Source of the DNA: Orientallactaga sibirica | Lineage: Eukaryota > Chordata > Mammalia > Rodentia > Dipodidae | DNA length: 64,000 nt | Assembly: GCA_036365145.1 (NCBI GenBank) | Contig: JAEOAD010000025.1 | Location: 31,071,001 to 31,135,000 of the forward strand | Direction of reading: 5' to 3' | In this document: one piece after another, positions 22,570-33,225 of the stretch | Layout: every line of letters begins with the position of its first letter | How positions within the stretch are numbered: the first letter of the stretch is position 1 | The notes under the pieces: model-generated | What the model saw: only the letters and a program-made list of their open reading frames with translations | What the model was told of the DNA's origin: nothing | The model's database searches: none | Translations under genes and position numbers: made by a program

Positions 22570-23145
22570 GAGGTAGATTCATTCTAGCCCAGGCTGGTTT
22601 GGAACTCACAGGCTCTCAAGCTAGCCTATCTATGTGAGTCTGCTTCCTTCCCATTCCTTCCACATTAGAGGGAGGAGTGCTGCCTAGTTGGAACTTTATT
22701 GATGAAGTTGTTGAGTCTGAAAGTAGGGGCCTTTTTATTTTTCTTTCTGGTACACTCATTTATTTAGAGAAGATGTAGATTAGAGGAGATGGTTTTTTTC
22801 AAAGCAGGGTCTCTAGCTGGAATTTACCATGTAGTCTCAGGCTGGCCTCAACTCATGGCTATTCTCCTACCTCTGCCTCCCAAGTGATGGGATTAAAGGC
22901 ATGGCCACCACCCTCTGTGTGACTTACTACTCTTGTTTACAGTTGTACAAAAGTGAACTTGAGATTACTTGGGGGTTTGACATTTTAGGACTGGGTCCTC
23001 TTGTATACTAATCACAGCAATAATTACCCTTTTTCAGTGACAACCCCCCTAGGGGAATTTAAGAGAAAATGTAAAATATATGATGTGAGGTTTATAACTG
23101 ACTTTCTTGAAATAGTATTTACCGTTATGTTCCTTATCGTTGTAG

Positions 23146-23589
23146 GTTTTTAAATCAAAGATGGGAAAATCAGAAAAAATTGCCCTTCCCCACACCCAGC
23201 TTGTGCATGGGATACACTTGTATGAACAACCAAAGATAAGCAGACAGAAAAGCAAATACAACCTGCCACTTACCAAGATCTTCCCTGCAAGAAGGAATGA
23301 AAACTACTTTTGGCAGGATTCTGTTTCATCTGATAGAATTCCAAAGCAGGAAAAAAAGCCTTTTAAAAATACTGAGAACATCAAAAATACTCATTTGAAG
23401 AAATCTGCATTTCTAACTGAAGTGAGCCAAAAGGAAAATTATGCTGGGGCAAAGTTTAGTGATCCACCTTCTCCTAGTGTCCTTCCAAAGCCTCCTAGTC
23501 ACTGGATGGGAAGCACTGTTGAAAATTCCAACCAAAATAAGGAGCTCATGGCAGTACACTTGAAAACTCTCCTCAAAGTTCAAACTTAA
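23146..23589 (+). CDS. PNRC1: PNRC1 exon 2, coding part
   Basis: Starts in phase 0 after AG at 23144-23145 and encodes residues 177-323 plus TAA. It carries the parts that define the family: the conserved [11 protein letters not shown] segment from Met182, the block ending [10 protein letters not shown], the SH3-binding/proline-rich [16 protein letters not shown] at residues 281-296 (the S-D-x-x-x-x-x-LPKPP core used to bind nuclear receptors and, in PNRC2, the decapping factor DCP1A), and an LxxLL-type nuclear receptor box LKTLL at 315-319 four residues from the C-terminus. All key residues are intact and there is no frameshift. Met182 could begin a 142-residue form of about PNRC2 size if transcription started inside intron 1. 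Confidence 0.96.
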   Translation, partial: VFKSKMGKSEKIALPHTQLVHGIHLYEQPKISRQKSKYNLPLTKIFPARRNENYFWQDSVSSDRIPKQEKKPFKNTENIKNTHLKKSAFLTEVSQKENYAGAKFSDPPSPSVLPKPPSHWMGSTVENSNQNKELMAVHLKTLLKVQT

Positions 23590-24240
23590 AGTTTCAGATC
23601 ATTGTGTATGTAAAACATCATTCTTCCCAAATCCTTGGACCCTGAAAGAAAATTCATACAGAAATGGAAAATTGCCTTGTTGCAGCATACAAGTGTAAAA
23701 AAATGAGTTATATACAAACAGCTTGTATTATATTTTGTATTTTGTAAATACTGTATACCATGTATTATGTGTATATTGTTCATACTTGAGAGGTACATTA
23801 TAGTTTTGTTATGAAAGTATGTATTACCCTGCCAACATGGTGGGTGTTTTTGTATATATAGAGTAGAGAAATTTTAAGTGTGCTATGGCACATGAAAGGC
23901 TTTGCACAGGTACTTAACTTTTTTTTTTTTTCCAAGAAAAAACCTGTCAAACCTGAACATGCAGATGTAAATGTGACCAGCTAACTGATGCGTTGCTGAG
24001 GTCAAACTGGCACAGTCTTAAACACGGGTCTCTCTGTGTTTCAATCTGGCATAATCCTTGTAAACATGGGCTATGTCTGTTTCTCCAAATTGATCTGCCT
24101 TCTAATCTGTCATTACCGGAAAATATTCCCATTTTGACCAAATGTATTTCTGGGATTGGAATTTAAAATGCCTCTTAATTTTCATACCAACAAAATTGAT
24201 TGTAATCAAATTTTAAAGTAATAATAATTTGGCCTTCCCC
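23590..24240 (+). other. PNRC1: PNRC1 3' UTR (right limit approximate)
   Basis: SINE-free, AT-rich sequence continuing from the stop codon, with stretches such as TTTGTAAATACTGTAT and a poly-T run near 23920. It ends where SINE-bearing sequence resumes (about 24255). I see no AATAAA or ATTAAA near the expected end; the closest is TTTTAAAGTAATAATAATTTGG at about 24211-24232. The end is inferred from the edge of the non-repetitive tract. Confidence 0.6.
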
Positions 24241-24254
24241 TTTTAAACTAGTTT

Positions 24255-24720
24255 TGGCTTTTTTTTGTTTGTTTGCAAGAAGAGAGAGAATGAGAATGGG
24301 TGTGACAGGGTCTCCAGCCACTGCAAATGAACTCCAGAATTCACCACTTTGTGCATCTGGTTTTACATAGGTACTGGGAAATCAAACCAGGGTTGTTGGG
24401 CTTTGCAGGCAAGTGCCTTAACCCCTGAGCAATCTCTCCCACCTGTAGTCTTTGTGTGTGTGACAGTGTTTGAACTTTTATAGTTTATTCTACTGGCCTT
24501 ATGTCCTTGACTTTATGCTAATAGTACATCAATTTCAAAAGAGGCATGCTGGTTGGTGGATGCCTTTAATCCTAGATATGAGTCCAAGGCCCACCTGAGA
24601 CTACATAGTGAATTCCAGGTCAGCCTGGCTAAGGCAAGACCTTACCTCAAAAAAACAGAAGCAACAACAAAACAAAAAGGCTGGAGAGATGGCTCAGCAG
24701 TTAATAGCACTTGCTTGAAG
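24255..24720. repeat. SINE fragments downstream of PNRC1
   Basis: B2-like on minus (24255-24450), short B1 on plus (24545-24655), B2-like 5' fragment on plus (24680-24722). The stretch 24723-24930 is unassigned. Confidence 0.7.
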
Positions 24721-24929
24721 ATGGTGTTGAAATACTTTGTGTCCTCTCCTCATAAGGCTAGTTCTCTTGACCTCATCCTCTGTCTCTTAATGACCATCAA
24801 TTTCATCTCTGATAATTTCTTGATTAGTTACAAATCATTTCTTCATGGAACAATGCTAATATGGGTAGCATTCACTTAAATTCTAAACAATGATAGGAGG
24901 TAGCCAGTTAGTGTAAAGAATGTTGAAGA

Positions 24930-27600
24930 TAGCTCCACATTGCTGAGATGAACATCCAAATCAGACACAGTTCATGGGAGAAAGATTCATTTAAAATTTA
25001 CAGAATCATCAATTTGTAGAAGAAGCTGGTTCCCATTCAAAAAGCTAAGCAGGGAGACACCACCAAACAGCCAGCACCAGCAGCAAGCACAGCCAGAGTT
25101 CAAAACTTCTTTGCATACCTTTAGGTTAGAATTGCAATCTTCTGCCAGTGACATGCCCCTATATCAGGAGTCTGCATGCTAGGGCCTGAAGTTGCAAACT
25201 CAATTTTTAAAAACTTTTTAAAAATAACTTATTTGAGAGAAAGAGAGAGAGAATGGGCATGCCAGGTCCTCCAGCCACTGAAAACAAACTCCAGATGCAT
25301 GCACCCCCTATTGCATCTGGCTTATGTGGGTCCTGGAGAGTCGAACCAAGGTCCTTGGTATTTGCAGGTAAATGCCTTAACTGCTAAGCCATCTCTCCAA
25401 CCCCTGCAAACTCAATTTTAATAGAACACCTGAGTCTATGGAGGACATACATTCAAACTACTAAATTGTGTCCCTTGGCCTCCAATAGACTCATGGCTAT
25501 CTCACATTGTAGAATGCATTTAGTCCAACTTCAAAGGCCCTATAAGCTTTACCAACTTTAAGACTGTCCCTTAACTATGAGTCCTCTAAGATTAAGACAA
25601 GTTACATACTTCCAACACATGGCACAGTAAACATTTCTATTACTATAAGGCTTAACAAGTGTAAGGAAAGTGAGGAAGAAAAGCAAAGACAAACACTGGA
25701 CTTGATCTCTACAGAGTGTTTATTGAACAGCGATGAGGGGTTAGAGCCTTCATGTTGGATGGAGGCTGAAGCACTGAGTTAAGCTGGTGTTCAATCTTAT
25801 AAGGAAGATCCTAAGAAAAACATTGGACGAGGTGTACTCAGAATACGCTTTTCCTTTTTTTTTTTTCCCCAGCAATAATTGTCTAAGGGAGGAAACCCCA
25901 ATGGTTTCTGTTCCCTCAAGACCTTCTGAGTTAAAGGAAGTATATCAATCATGAGAACTGTCAAGCTGGTCTGGGAATGCTAGTCTGGGAATGACTGCCT
26001 CTGATGTTTCTCTGAGGTCTTCTAGTCTTAGGGACCGTCTGTAACCCTCTAGCTCCCTCTGGTTTTCAGGGAGAGTCATTAAGTGGACCAATGCAAAATC
26101 AGTAACCATCAGGTAAACATCAAACATTTGCAGGTCAAGTCTGATATCCATAACCAGTGATAACAGTATGGATTTTCAAATCCCTCCATCTGGGCTGAGT
26201 AGCTGGGGCAAACTTCCATCCTGAGCCAACGGTGCTCCATGGTATTCTTGGACAGTCCTGTTATATCCAAAACATCTTTGGGACTCCATTGCAAACCACA
26301 CTGTCTTAACTCCATACAGTATCCTTTCTAGCCTTTAAAGCAGGAATATCCTGTTTCTTATGCCTCATCTCTGCAGAAGCTCCTATTTAACATTCGGTCT
26401 CTCATGGGAGGAATAACCTCAGGCATCCCTTCCATTGTTTCAATGTAAAGCAGTTGGCCGTCCTTAATAGTAGCAGCTTCAGTAACCTAAAACTTGACTT
26501 TGTGTCAGTAATTTTAAACTTGTTTGAATTTTCCCAATTTTCAATCTCATGTCTCAAGTCCTATTTTCCACCAAGCAAATCAAATTACTTTCAAATTCAA
26601 TCTTGATTAAACTCTGGGCAACAGAAAGAAGCTAGTTTTTGTGCCAGTAGCCCAGTTCCAACAAAGTTCTCTGCAGTCTTTCATTCCTCTTCGAAAGTTC
26701 ATAATCAAAGCCTCCAAATACAATTCTGTTTTCATCTGGCATTTCAAACTTTTACCAGAATAGCCCATAAAACTTGGCTTACCATTCTGGAAGGCATCTT
26801 CAGTTGAAAGTGTAAGGAAAAAGGTTTAGAGGCAAGTTTGTAACAGGAAGAAGCAGATAGACATATTTAGCAGGGAGTGGGATTTTAGTTCAAGGTCACA
26901 TTTCAGCACTCTTGGGACCGGAAATCTACAGTGTTTTGGTAGCTTTTTGCAGGATGCTTTAATCTAGCAAAGAGGGTTGGGGATAAGGGAGTGTTGGAAG
27001 TAAACTTCTTTTGTCTGAGACAGCCTACCAGGTATTCAGCTCTCCTGGGGTCATAGGTCAACAGGCTGCATCCTTTCAAGATAATGGGGCTGGAGGGACA
27101 GTTTTGTGATCTGGGCAGACTCCTTGGTGTACAGCAGTAATGTGTTGAATTCCTGAGAGACTCAAAGAAATTGCTAACTCCTTAACCAAGTTCCAATTCC
27201 ATGCCCATTCCTCAAAAGTTCAAAAAGACCAAAATCTACATGGTCAGATTGATCATACAACCACACCCAATTCTCTGGTACCAAATTTCTGTTGGAGAGA
27301 GTGCCATTCTGTTGGGATGAACATCCAAACCAGACAGTATATGGCAGAAGAAGCTGGTTCCTACTTACAAATCCAAGCAAAGAGACACTACCAAACAGCC
27401 AACACCACAAGTAAACACAACCAGAGCTCAAAAACCTCTGCATACCCTTAGGCTGGAATTCAGATCTGCCTCAATGACATGCTCCTCTTCCCCCTACCCC
27501 CTTGGACCCCACTGTAGGAGTCTGTCTGCCAAGAATTGAAGCTGCAAACTCAGTTTTAAAGCACCTGAATCTATTGGGAACCTATCCACAACAACACACC
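24930..27600 (-). mobile_element. ERVL-MaLR-like element with both LTRs
   Basis: Two related LTR copies in the same minus orientation (3' LTR 24930-25473, with a B2-like SINE nested at about 25205-25405; 5' LTR about 27288-27600) flank roughly 1.8 kb. Immediately inside the 5' LTR, the minus strand reads TTTGGTACCAGAGAATTGGG, matching the leucine-tRNA-type primer binding site region of ERVL/MaLR elements. An internal length of about 1.8 kb is usual for non-autonomous MaLR. No retroviral protein domain is visible in the internal region; its open frames are short and unsupported. Confidence 0.75.
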
Positions 27601-27647
27601 CACAGACTGGGGTTACAGATGTGCATGGCCATGCCCAATTTATTTTT

Positions 27648-28048
27648 AAATTTTATTTTATTTGAGAGAGAGAGAGAGAGAATGTGTGCACTAGGGCCTT
27701 CAGCCACTGTAAACGAACTCCAGACACATGCCACCTTGTGCTCATGGCTTACGTGGGTCCTAGGGAATCAACCTGTGTCCTTTGACTTTTCAGGGAAATG
27801 CCTTAACCACTAAGCCATCTATCCAATCCCATGCCCAGTTTTTTCATGTGAATTCTGGGGAGTTGAACTTTCTGGTCTCTAGCACTTAGAGGTAGGGTCT
27901 CACCTTAGTCTAGGCTGACCTGGAATTCACTATATAGTCTCACGGTGGCCTCAAATTCACAGTGATCCTCCTACCTCTGCCTCCAAGTGCTGGGATTAAA
28001 GGTGTGCGCCACCACCACCACAGCAGCTGTTAGTTACTATTTTCATTT

Positions 28049-28085
<37 letters not shown>

Positions 28086-28235
28086 GGTTTTTCAAGGTAG
28101 GGTCTCACTCTAGCTCAGGCTGACCTGGAATTCACTATGTATTCTCAGGGTGGCCTCGAACTCTTGGTGATCCTCCTACCTCTGCCTCCTGAGTACTGGG
28201 ATTAAAGGTGTTTGCTACCACGCCCAGCTTAGTTA
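27648..28235 (-). repeat. SINEs: B2-like(-), B1(-), B1(-)
   Basis: B2-like on minus (27648-27830), B1 on minus (27880-28020), a CT run (28046-28082), then B1 on minus (28083-28230). Confidence 0.8.
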
Positions 28236-28772
28236 GTATTTTCAGTCTTAAATATAATGCTCCTATGATGTGTCACCTGTAAATGTTATGTCACATACGA
28301 AAAATTTATTTAAAATATATAAGGACTAGATCATAATGGCTAATAGATAAATGTGATTCAGGAGTTTTTCCTAATGGTTCTGTTAATTATCGTTCGCCTA
28401 AAGAGTTGCCTCCCTGTGTATTCAGCACCATCTTCAATAGACCCTAGGAGTAGGCTTCATAGAACAGCTTGCTTTATGTATAAAGTGTAATGTGAAATTT
28501 GGCAAAAAGAGAACCAAAAGCAGGTTCCCAGAAGCGACCTGTGTTACTAGAACTTCCATAGGGGACTTCAGCAGCTGTAGAGAGTTAAATGTTCCAGAGC
28601 CAAAATTATTTTGGGCTATATTAGCTTTTTTAAAATAGCCAGCTTGTTATCATTTTCTGTTTATCCTTTAACGTTTCCATGACCAGCTGATACACCTGTT
28701 TTTCTGGGTTATTGTTCTTGTAAACATATTGATATAAGAGTTTTAGGGTTCCTCTGCCAATGTACCAATATA
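28236..28772. other. SINE-free single-copy-looking sequence
   Basis: About 540 bases without any repeat I recognise, 4 kb downstream of PNRC1. No ORF, splice pair or CpG enrichment. It could be conserved non-coding sequence; I cannot test that here. Confidence 0.4.
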
Positions 28773-29538
28773 TGCCAACACACCAATAATTTGGGGTGGT
28801 CCTGGATCCTTGTCTTATGAATTTGAAGAATAAAATCCACAGACCAGAAGGTAAGGTTCTGAAACATTTTATTATAGCTTAAAACTTTAAGGAGGCAGAG
28901 ATTTAAGAGGAGAATTTACAGGAAAGAAGGAACACATAGCTCTTCCTAAAGGAGGCAAAACAGGATTTGGGAAGCCCTGAACATAGGAGGAAGCAAGGTA
29001 AAGAGCTCTTGCTCAGGGAGGCAAGAAGGTGTTTGAGAAGCCCCATATGTAAGAGAAGGAAAGCTGTTGTCTAGAAAGCCAAAAGGGTGTTTGAGAAGCC
29101 CACCTTGAGAATCAGGTTGGGGTTTTTTATGAGCCCCATGAGTGGGTATCTGGTTTAGCCAGTTAGTCTTGATATCAGGTGCCTGGAGTACGAGCTCTAG
29201 AAAAGGGCAATCTTCCCAGGAATCTTAATTTTCTAGGAAAGGAGTGGAAGGACTCCCTAAGGGGATAGAGATAAGGAAAGGCCAAATCTTTCTTACCTGT
29301 ATTAAAGTGTAATGACCTAGATTTTCCCCTACAGGCCTAAGGACAATTCCTGCATTTAGCCAAGAGAAACTATTTACTCTGTATTCTCAGGGTGGCCTTG
29401 AACTCACAGTGATTCTCCCATCTCTGCCTCCCGAGTACTGGGATTAAAGGCATGTGCCACTACACCCGGCCAAGAGAAACTATTTACTTTGGAGATCCTG
29501 TCACCCCTAAACTGCTTTGCCAATGTCTATCTCCTACA
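28773..29538 (-). mobile_element. Putative LTR of unnamed family X with nested B1
   Basis: On minus it reads TGTAGGAGATAG...GTGTGTTGGCA, i.e. TG...CA ends, with AATAAAATG roughly 90 bases before its 3' end, which fits an LTR. A truncated B1 (29379-29470) sits inside, flanked by the perfect 18-base duplication CAAGAGAAACTATTTACT (29361-29378 and 29471-29488). Related copies: 8560-8770, about 40860-41780, about 61190-61990, and pieces at 44.6, 49.2 and 53.7 kb. I cannot name the family. Confidence 0.55.
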
Positions 29539-29696
29539 ATATTTTTATTAAGTTAGACTTATATATGAGACCTTGCTTATTTCCTCTGAGATAAAATTTA
29601 TTCTCTTTTATGCCAGGGCTTCCTCACATTTATTGAGATTTTTTCTGTTTTCAAGTGTGCCACCAAGCCCGGCTATTATTATTATTTTTTATTTAT

Positions 29697-29772
29697 GCTA
29701 GGCCTGGTGGTACACACCTTTAATCCCAGCACTCAGGAGGCAGACATAGGAGGATTGCTGTGAGTTTGAGGC
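29697..29772 (+). repeat. Truncated B1 at the L1 edge
   Basis: The 5' half of a plus-strand B1 ends abruptly at about 29772, where L1 3' UTR sequence begins. 29539-29696 is AT-rich filler with a B1 scrap at about 29655-29675. Confidence 0.7.
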
Positions 29773-30481
29773 TACCACTGATGATTTCTGTATCATATGG
29801 CTGCATGCAGTGCAGCTTTTTCCAGCTTTCAGTAGGCTGGTCTATAGGGAGAAGATTTCCTGCTCAGCACCAGCTTGCTTTCTCAGTGACCTTGCCACTC
29901 AGGCAAGTGAGGTGTTCAGCAATAGGGTCTTACCATCTGTTTCTTAAGGGAAACCAAGGGTCTTGGCAATAGCCTGTAATGTTTTGGAGGCTACAGGTAC
30001 ATCCCTGGCCAACAACTCACTGGAAGGTACCGATCTGCTGTGATTCTGATGAGCTTGCCTTTGTAGGTCACTTGCTTTTTCTCTCTAACTGCTTTCAATA
30101 CTATTTTGTTGGTCTGCATGTTTAGTACTTTAATTATAGGATGGCAAGAAGAGGTCCTATCCAGGTTTTGTCTGTTTGGTGTTCTAGAAGCTTCCTGTAT
30201 CTGCATTGTCATTTCTTTCCCAATTTGGGGAAATTTTTCTTCTATGATTTTGTTGAAAATGCCTACTAAGCCTCTGGATTGAAATTCTTCTCCTTCTACT
30301 ATACCCTGAATTGTTATGTTTGATCTTTTTATAGTGTCCTGGTTATCTTGAAATTCCCATTCATACCTTCCTATTAGCTGGTCTTTCTCTTTGTTGGACT
30401 GTATTAGGTCTGCCACCTGGTCTAGTTTAGATATTATGTTCTCTCCTTGATCCATTTTACTGGTGAGACTTTCCACAGAGG

Positions 30482-30487
<6 letters not shown>

Positions 30488-30514
<27 letters not shown>

Positions 30515-30660
30515 GTTTTTCGAGGTAGGGTTTCACCTGGTCCATGCTGACCTGGAATTAACTATGTAGTCTCAGGGTGGCCTCGAACTCTCAGCGATCC
30601 TCCTACCTCTGCCTCCCGAGTGCTGGGATTAAAGGCATGCGCCACCACGCCCGGCTCAGA
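30488..30660 (-). repeat. Young-looking B1 inside L1 ORF1
   Basis: Near-consensus B1 on minus with a poly-T of about 27 bases at its left end and an intact ACCACGCCCGGC 5' end. CAGAG occurs at both edges. It splits the L1 ORF1 frame. Confidence 0.85.
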
Positions 30661-31099
30661 GTTTTTATTTGACTGACTGTGTTCTTCAGAGCTAGATTTT
30701 CAGCCTGGGTTTTCTTCAGTATTTCTATTTCCTTACTCATGTCTTGTAATGACCTCCTTATTTCATTAAGCTGGTTTCCTGTGTTCTCTTTCAGGAGTTT
30801 GTTTTCTTCTTTAATTCCTTTGATTTCTTCTTTGATTTCTTTGAGTATAGGCGGGCCGGCCATGGTGGTGACTCTGGATGCGAGCCTGGCCCTTCCCCTG
30901 GATCGCCTCAGCTGCGGCGGGCATCAAGGCCTTACCCAGTGAGATCCGCTGGTGCCAGTGTTCCCCCTGCCCTGTGGAGGAGTGGGATCGCAATCGTCAT
31001 TGGCAGTGGGCGTCGTGGGGCCAGTGGGGGGTCTTCCCCTCCTGACCCCCACAGCCCCATATCCTGGCACACGGCCCTCCCACCCGCCTTTCAACTGTG

Positions 31100-31515
31100 G
31101 GGTGTGCTCAGCAGTGGGGTGTGCTTTCTGCTGTGGGATGATCTAAGATGTGGGGCGTTCTCAGCTGTTGCTGTGCTCAGCTGTTGGGTGTGCTCAGCTG
31201 TGGGGTGTGCTCTCAGCTGTGGGGTGCTCTCAGCTGTGGCTGTGCTCAGCTGTGGGATGTGCTCAGCTGTGGGATGTACTCTCAGCTGTGGGGTGCTCTG
31301 AGCTGTGGAGTGCGCTCTCAGCTGTGGTGTGCGCTCTCAGCTGTGGGGTGCGCTCAGCTGTGGGGTGTGCTCTCAGCTGTGGGGTGCTCTCAGCTGTGGG
31401 GTGCGCCCAGCTGTGGGGTGCGCTCTCAGCTGTGGGGTGTGCTCTCAGCTGTGGGGTGCGCTCTCAGCTGTGGGGTGCTCTCAGCTGTGGGATGTGCTCA
31501 GCTGTGAGGTGTACT
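31100..31515. repeat. Minisatellite of about 17-19 bases, CAGCTGTGGGGTG units
   Basis: More than 20 imperfect copies of CAGCTGTGGGGTGTGCTCT with period alternating between 17 and 19 (presence or absence of a TCT/CTC dinucleotide). Each copy has a CAGCTG E-box. It forms the outer part of the L1 5' UTR above. The Cys/Ser/Gly/Leu-rich open frames across it on plus are periodic translations of the repeat, not genes. Confidence 0.9.
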
Positions 31516-31544
31516 ATCAACTGAAGGACTGGAAGGCTTCTGTA

Positions 31545-31927
31545 GCAGACAGCTTCAGGTTCGCTGAGATGAACTTCCAGACCAGGCATAGTTATGGAGG
31601 AAGGGATATTATTTATTGAAGCTTACAGATCCAGGGGAAGTTCCATAAAGGCAGGAGAAGCAACCTGCTCTTCACAGGACCAGGCAAAGGAGAGAAGCCA
31701 ACCAGCCACCACAGCACACAGAGCAAAAACTACAGCCAAAAGGTCACACAGCACACTTCAGGAACTCCTGCTAGGCATATTTGCATATCTTTACAATGGA
31801 ATCTCAAACCATCACCACACCTTAAGACCGGCCCCCACTGACCTTGCCTCTAGCAAGGTTATTGCAGATGCAAACTATAAAGTAATAAAACATTGAATAT
31901 ATTGGGGGACATATATTCAAACTACCA
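31545..31927 (-). mobile_element. MaLR-like solo LTR
   Basis: Right edge ACTACCACA (minus: TGTGGTAGTTTGAATATATG) matches the start of the LTR at 2414. The left edge GTAGCAGACAGCTTCAGG is the complement of the CTGAAGCTG...TAC 3' end. It abuts the L1 5' UTR repeat at 31.53 kb. Confidence 0.7.
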
Positions 31928-32704
31928 CAGCTTCCTCACTTTGATCATTCCTGTGACACCTACCCTCTCAGCAGTTTGCTGGGACCATTGTGTTTTAGAA
32001 GATGACATAGCTGAGTTTCTCCCCTCTGGTAGGTGAACCCTCCACAGACAGTCTCTTCGTCCAGTGAACCCATTGGATGGGGGCAAAGTATCTGAGATAT
32101 GTTGAGTTTAACTTGCAAAAGACCCAAGTCTTTCTTCCTCTTCAGACATTTTAGCTGTGGTTTAAATGGCCAAGTTCAGTAATGTCTCCAGAACCTAGAC
32201 AGAGGCCCAAGGCCACTGCCCTGGAGTGTTCATAAGTATAGAGTGTGTGTACAGCCGAACAAGCACCTGACTGAGTGTTCTTTGAAGAGGGGTGAAGAGT
32301 GACAGTGATGCCAAATGAGCTGGACAGAACATCTGGAGGCATAGCACTGGTAGAGGAGGAAGCTACTCTGTCTTTCCAAAACTGCTGAAATGAGTAGCTA
32401 TAGGTCCACACTGGAGGAATGGATTGCAAGTGTGGGTCCCCTTCTGGTGGCAGCACAGGGTGTCTGGCATGCTTTGACTTCTTTGTTTAATGCTTGCCAT
32501 CCTATGGAGGCTGAAATTAATTGGGCATGGTAAGGTCATAAGGGTAGGCTCACTTGCTCTCCTCCTTAAGGGAAGAATGAAGGTGAGAGGATCTTAATGG
32601 GTCATGGCAGCACTCGGTTGCATGGACTTAACTTTCTGGTCATATATGTCCTCCCATGGTGACTATTTAAAATGAGATATGTGACCATGGCCTCATTACA
32701 CTTT
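31928..32704. other. SINE-free sequence of unknown nature
   Basis: About 780 bases with moderate GC and no recognised repeat. A 101-codon open frame on minus (32456-32151) has no domain, signal or neighbour that I recognise; its start is not in a clear promoter context. I leave it unassigned. Confidence 0.4.
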
Positions 32705-32990
32705 TTATTTATTTTTTTATTTATGTTTTTAATTTATTTTTGGAGAGAGAGACAGAGAGAGATAGAGAGGGAGAGGGAGACAGAAATGGGTACTCCAGCA
32801 GTCTCTCAGCTGCTGTGAATGAAATCCAGATGTGTGCACCCCCTTGTGGGCAAGTGCGGCATTGCGCCCTTGCCTAACTTTGCAGCTGGCTAAACGTGGG
32901 ACCTGGAGATTGGAACTGCTGGACATTGGAACCAGCATTCTTAGGCTTAGCAGGCAGGCGCCTTAGCTGCTAAGCCATCTCTCCAGCCCT
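32705..32990 (-). repeat. Long-form B2-like SINE
   Basis: Complete: A/T tail, GAGA region, CCCCTTGTGGGCAAGTGCGG block, and TAAGCCATCTCTCCAGCCC 5' end. 32991-33225 holds nothing I can assign. Confidence 0.85.
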
Positions 32991-33225
32991 CATTACACTT
33001 TTTTACTCATAAATACTTCCTAATGTCATGAGGGGTTTACCCCATTATTTACATTGCCATCATAGTGCTGAGTTTTGGGTCTTTGGGGACTGTCTATATG
33101 TCACATACCACTACACATTTCTTACCATAACGGAGCCATATATTCTCCATAATGTGGTCTATTGTGCCTCTGCCTGTGGTCAACAGTTAACAACTGACTA
33201 GTGTCACTGAAATGTATATGGAAAA

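Larger units (their letters stand above)
20387..23145 (+). other. PNRC1: PNRC1 intron 1
   Basis: A 2759-base GT-AG intron. The donor is strong (GTAAGG). The acceptor ends TTATCGTTGTAG|G with a modest pyrimidine tract, and CTGAC at about 23097 could be the branch point. The first 480 bases are CpG island with a G-quadruplex motif and CCAAT palindrome (listed separately). The rest is a stack of SINEs, mostly minus-strand B1 (about 21200-21340, 21490-21650, 21820-21990, 22200-22350, 22340-22490, 22550-22600, 22790-22915) and one B2-like on minus (22000-22195, with a pure GA run). A (CTC)n run lies at 22503-22530. Confidence 0.9.
29773..31540 (-). mobile_element. L1 element with 5' UTR and partial ORF1 but no ORF2
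   Basis: Minus strand, right to left: 5' UTR with a CAGCTG-rich tandem repeat (31540-30864); ORF1 start ATG at 30863-30861 in ACCATGG context; a lysine/glutamate-rich coiled coil (NKLLKENTGNQLNEIRRSL type); a B1 insertion (about 30660-30488); then the RRM-like part of ORF1p, including GRYEWEFQDNQDTIKRSNI and VTYKGKLIRITADR. About 100 C-terminal residues of ORF1p are missing. The sequence jumps at about 30020 into L1 3' UTR (ACCTTCCAGTGAGTTGTTGG) that continues to 29773. This is a HAL1-like half-LINE layout, 5' complete and internally deleted. Confidence 0.8.

Noticed and set aside
31100..31515. Tandem array considered as a CRISPR
   Set aside because: No spacers: units abut each other with only 2-base length changes, and the host is a mammal.
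30939..31619. Three overlapping Cys/Ser/Gly-rich frames of 100-124 codons on plus
   Set aside because: They are translations of the 17-19 base minisatellite in three frames; the periodic residues follow the DNA period.
32151..32456. A 101-codon minus-strand frame in SINE-free sequence
   Set aside because: No recognised domain, no signal peptide, no promoter. Kept only as unassigned sequence because a search could still show an old pseudogene.
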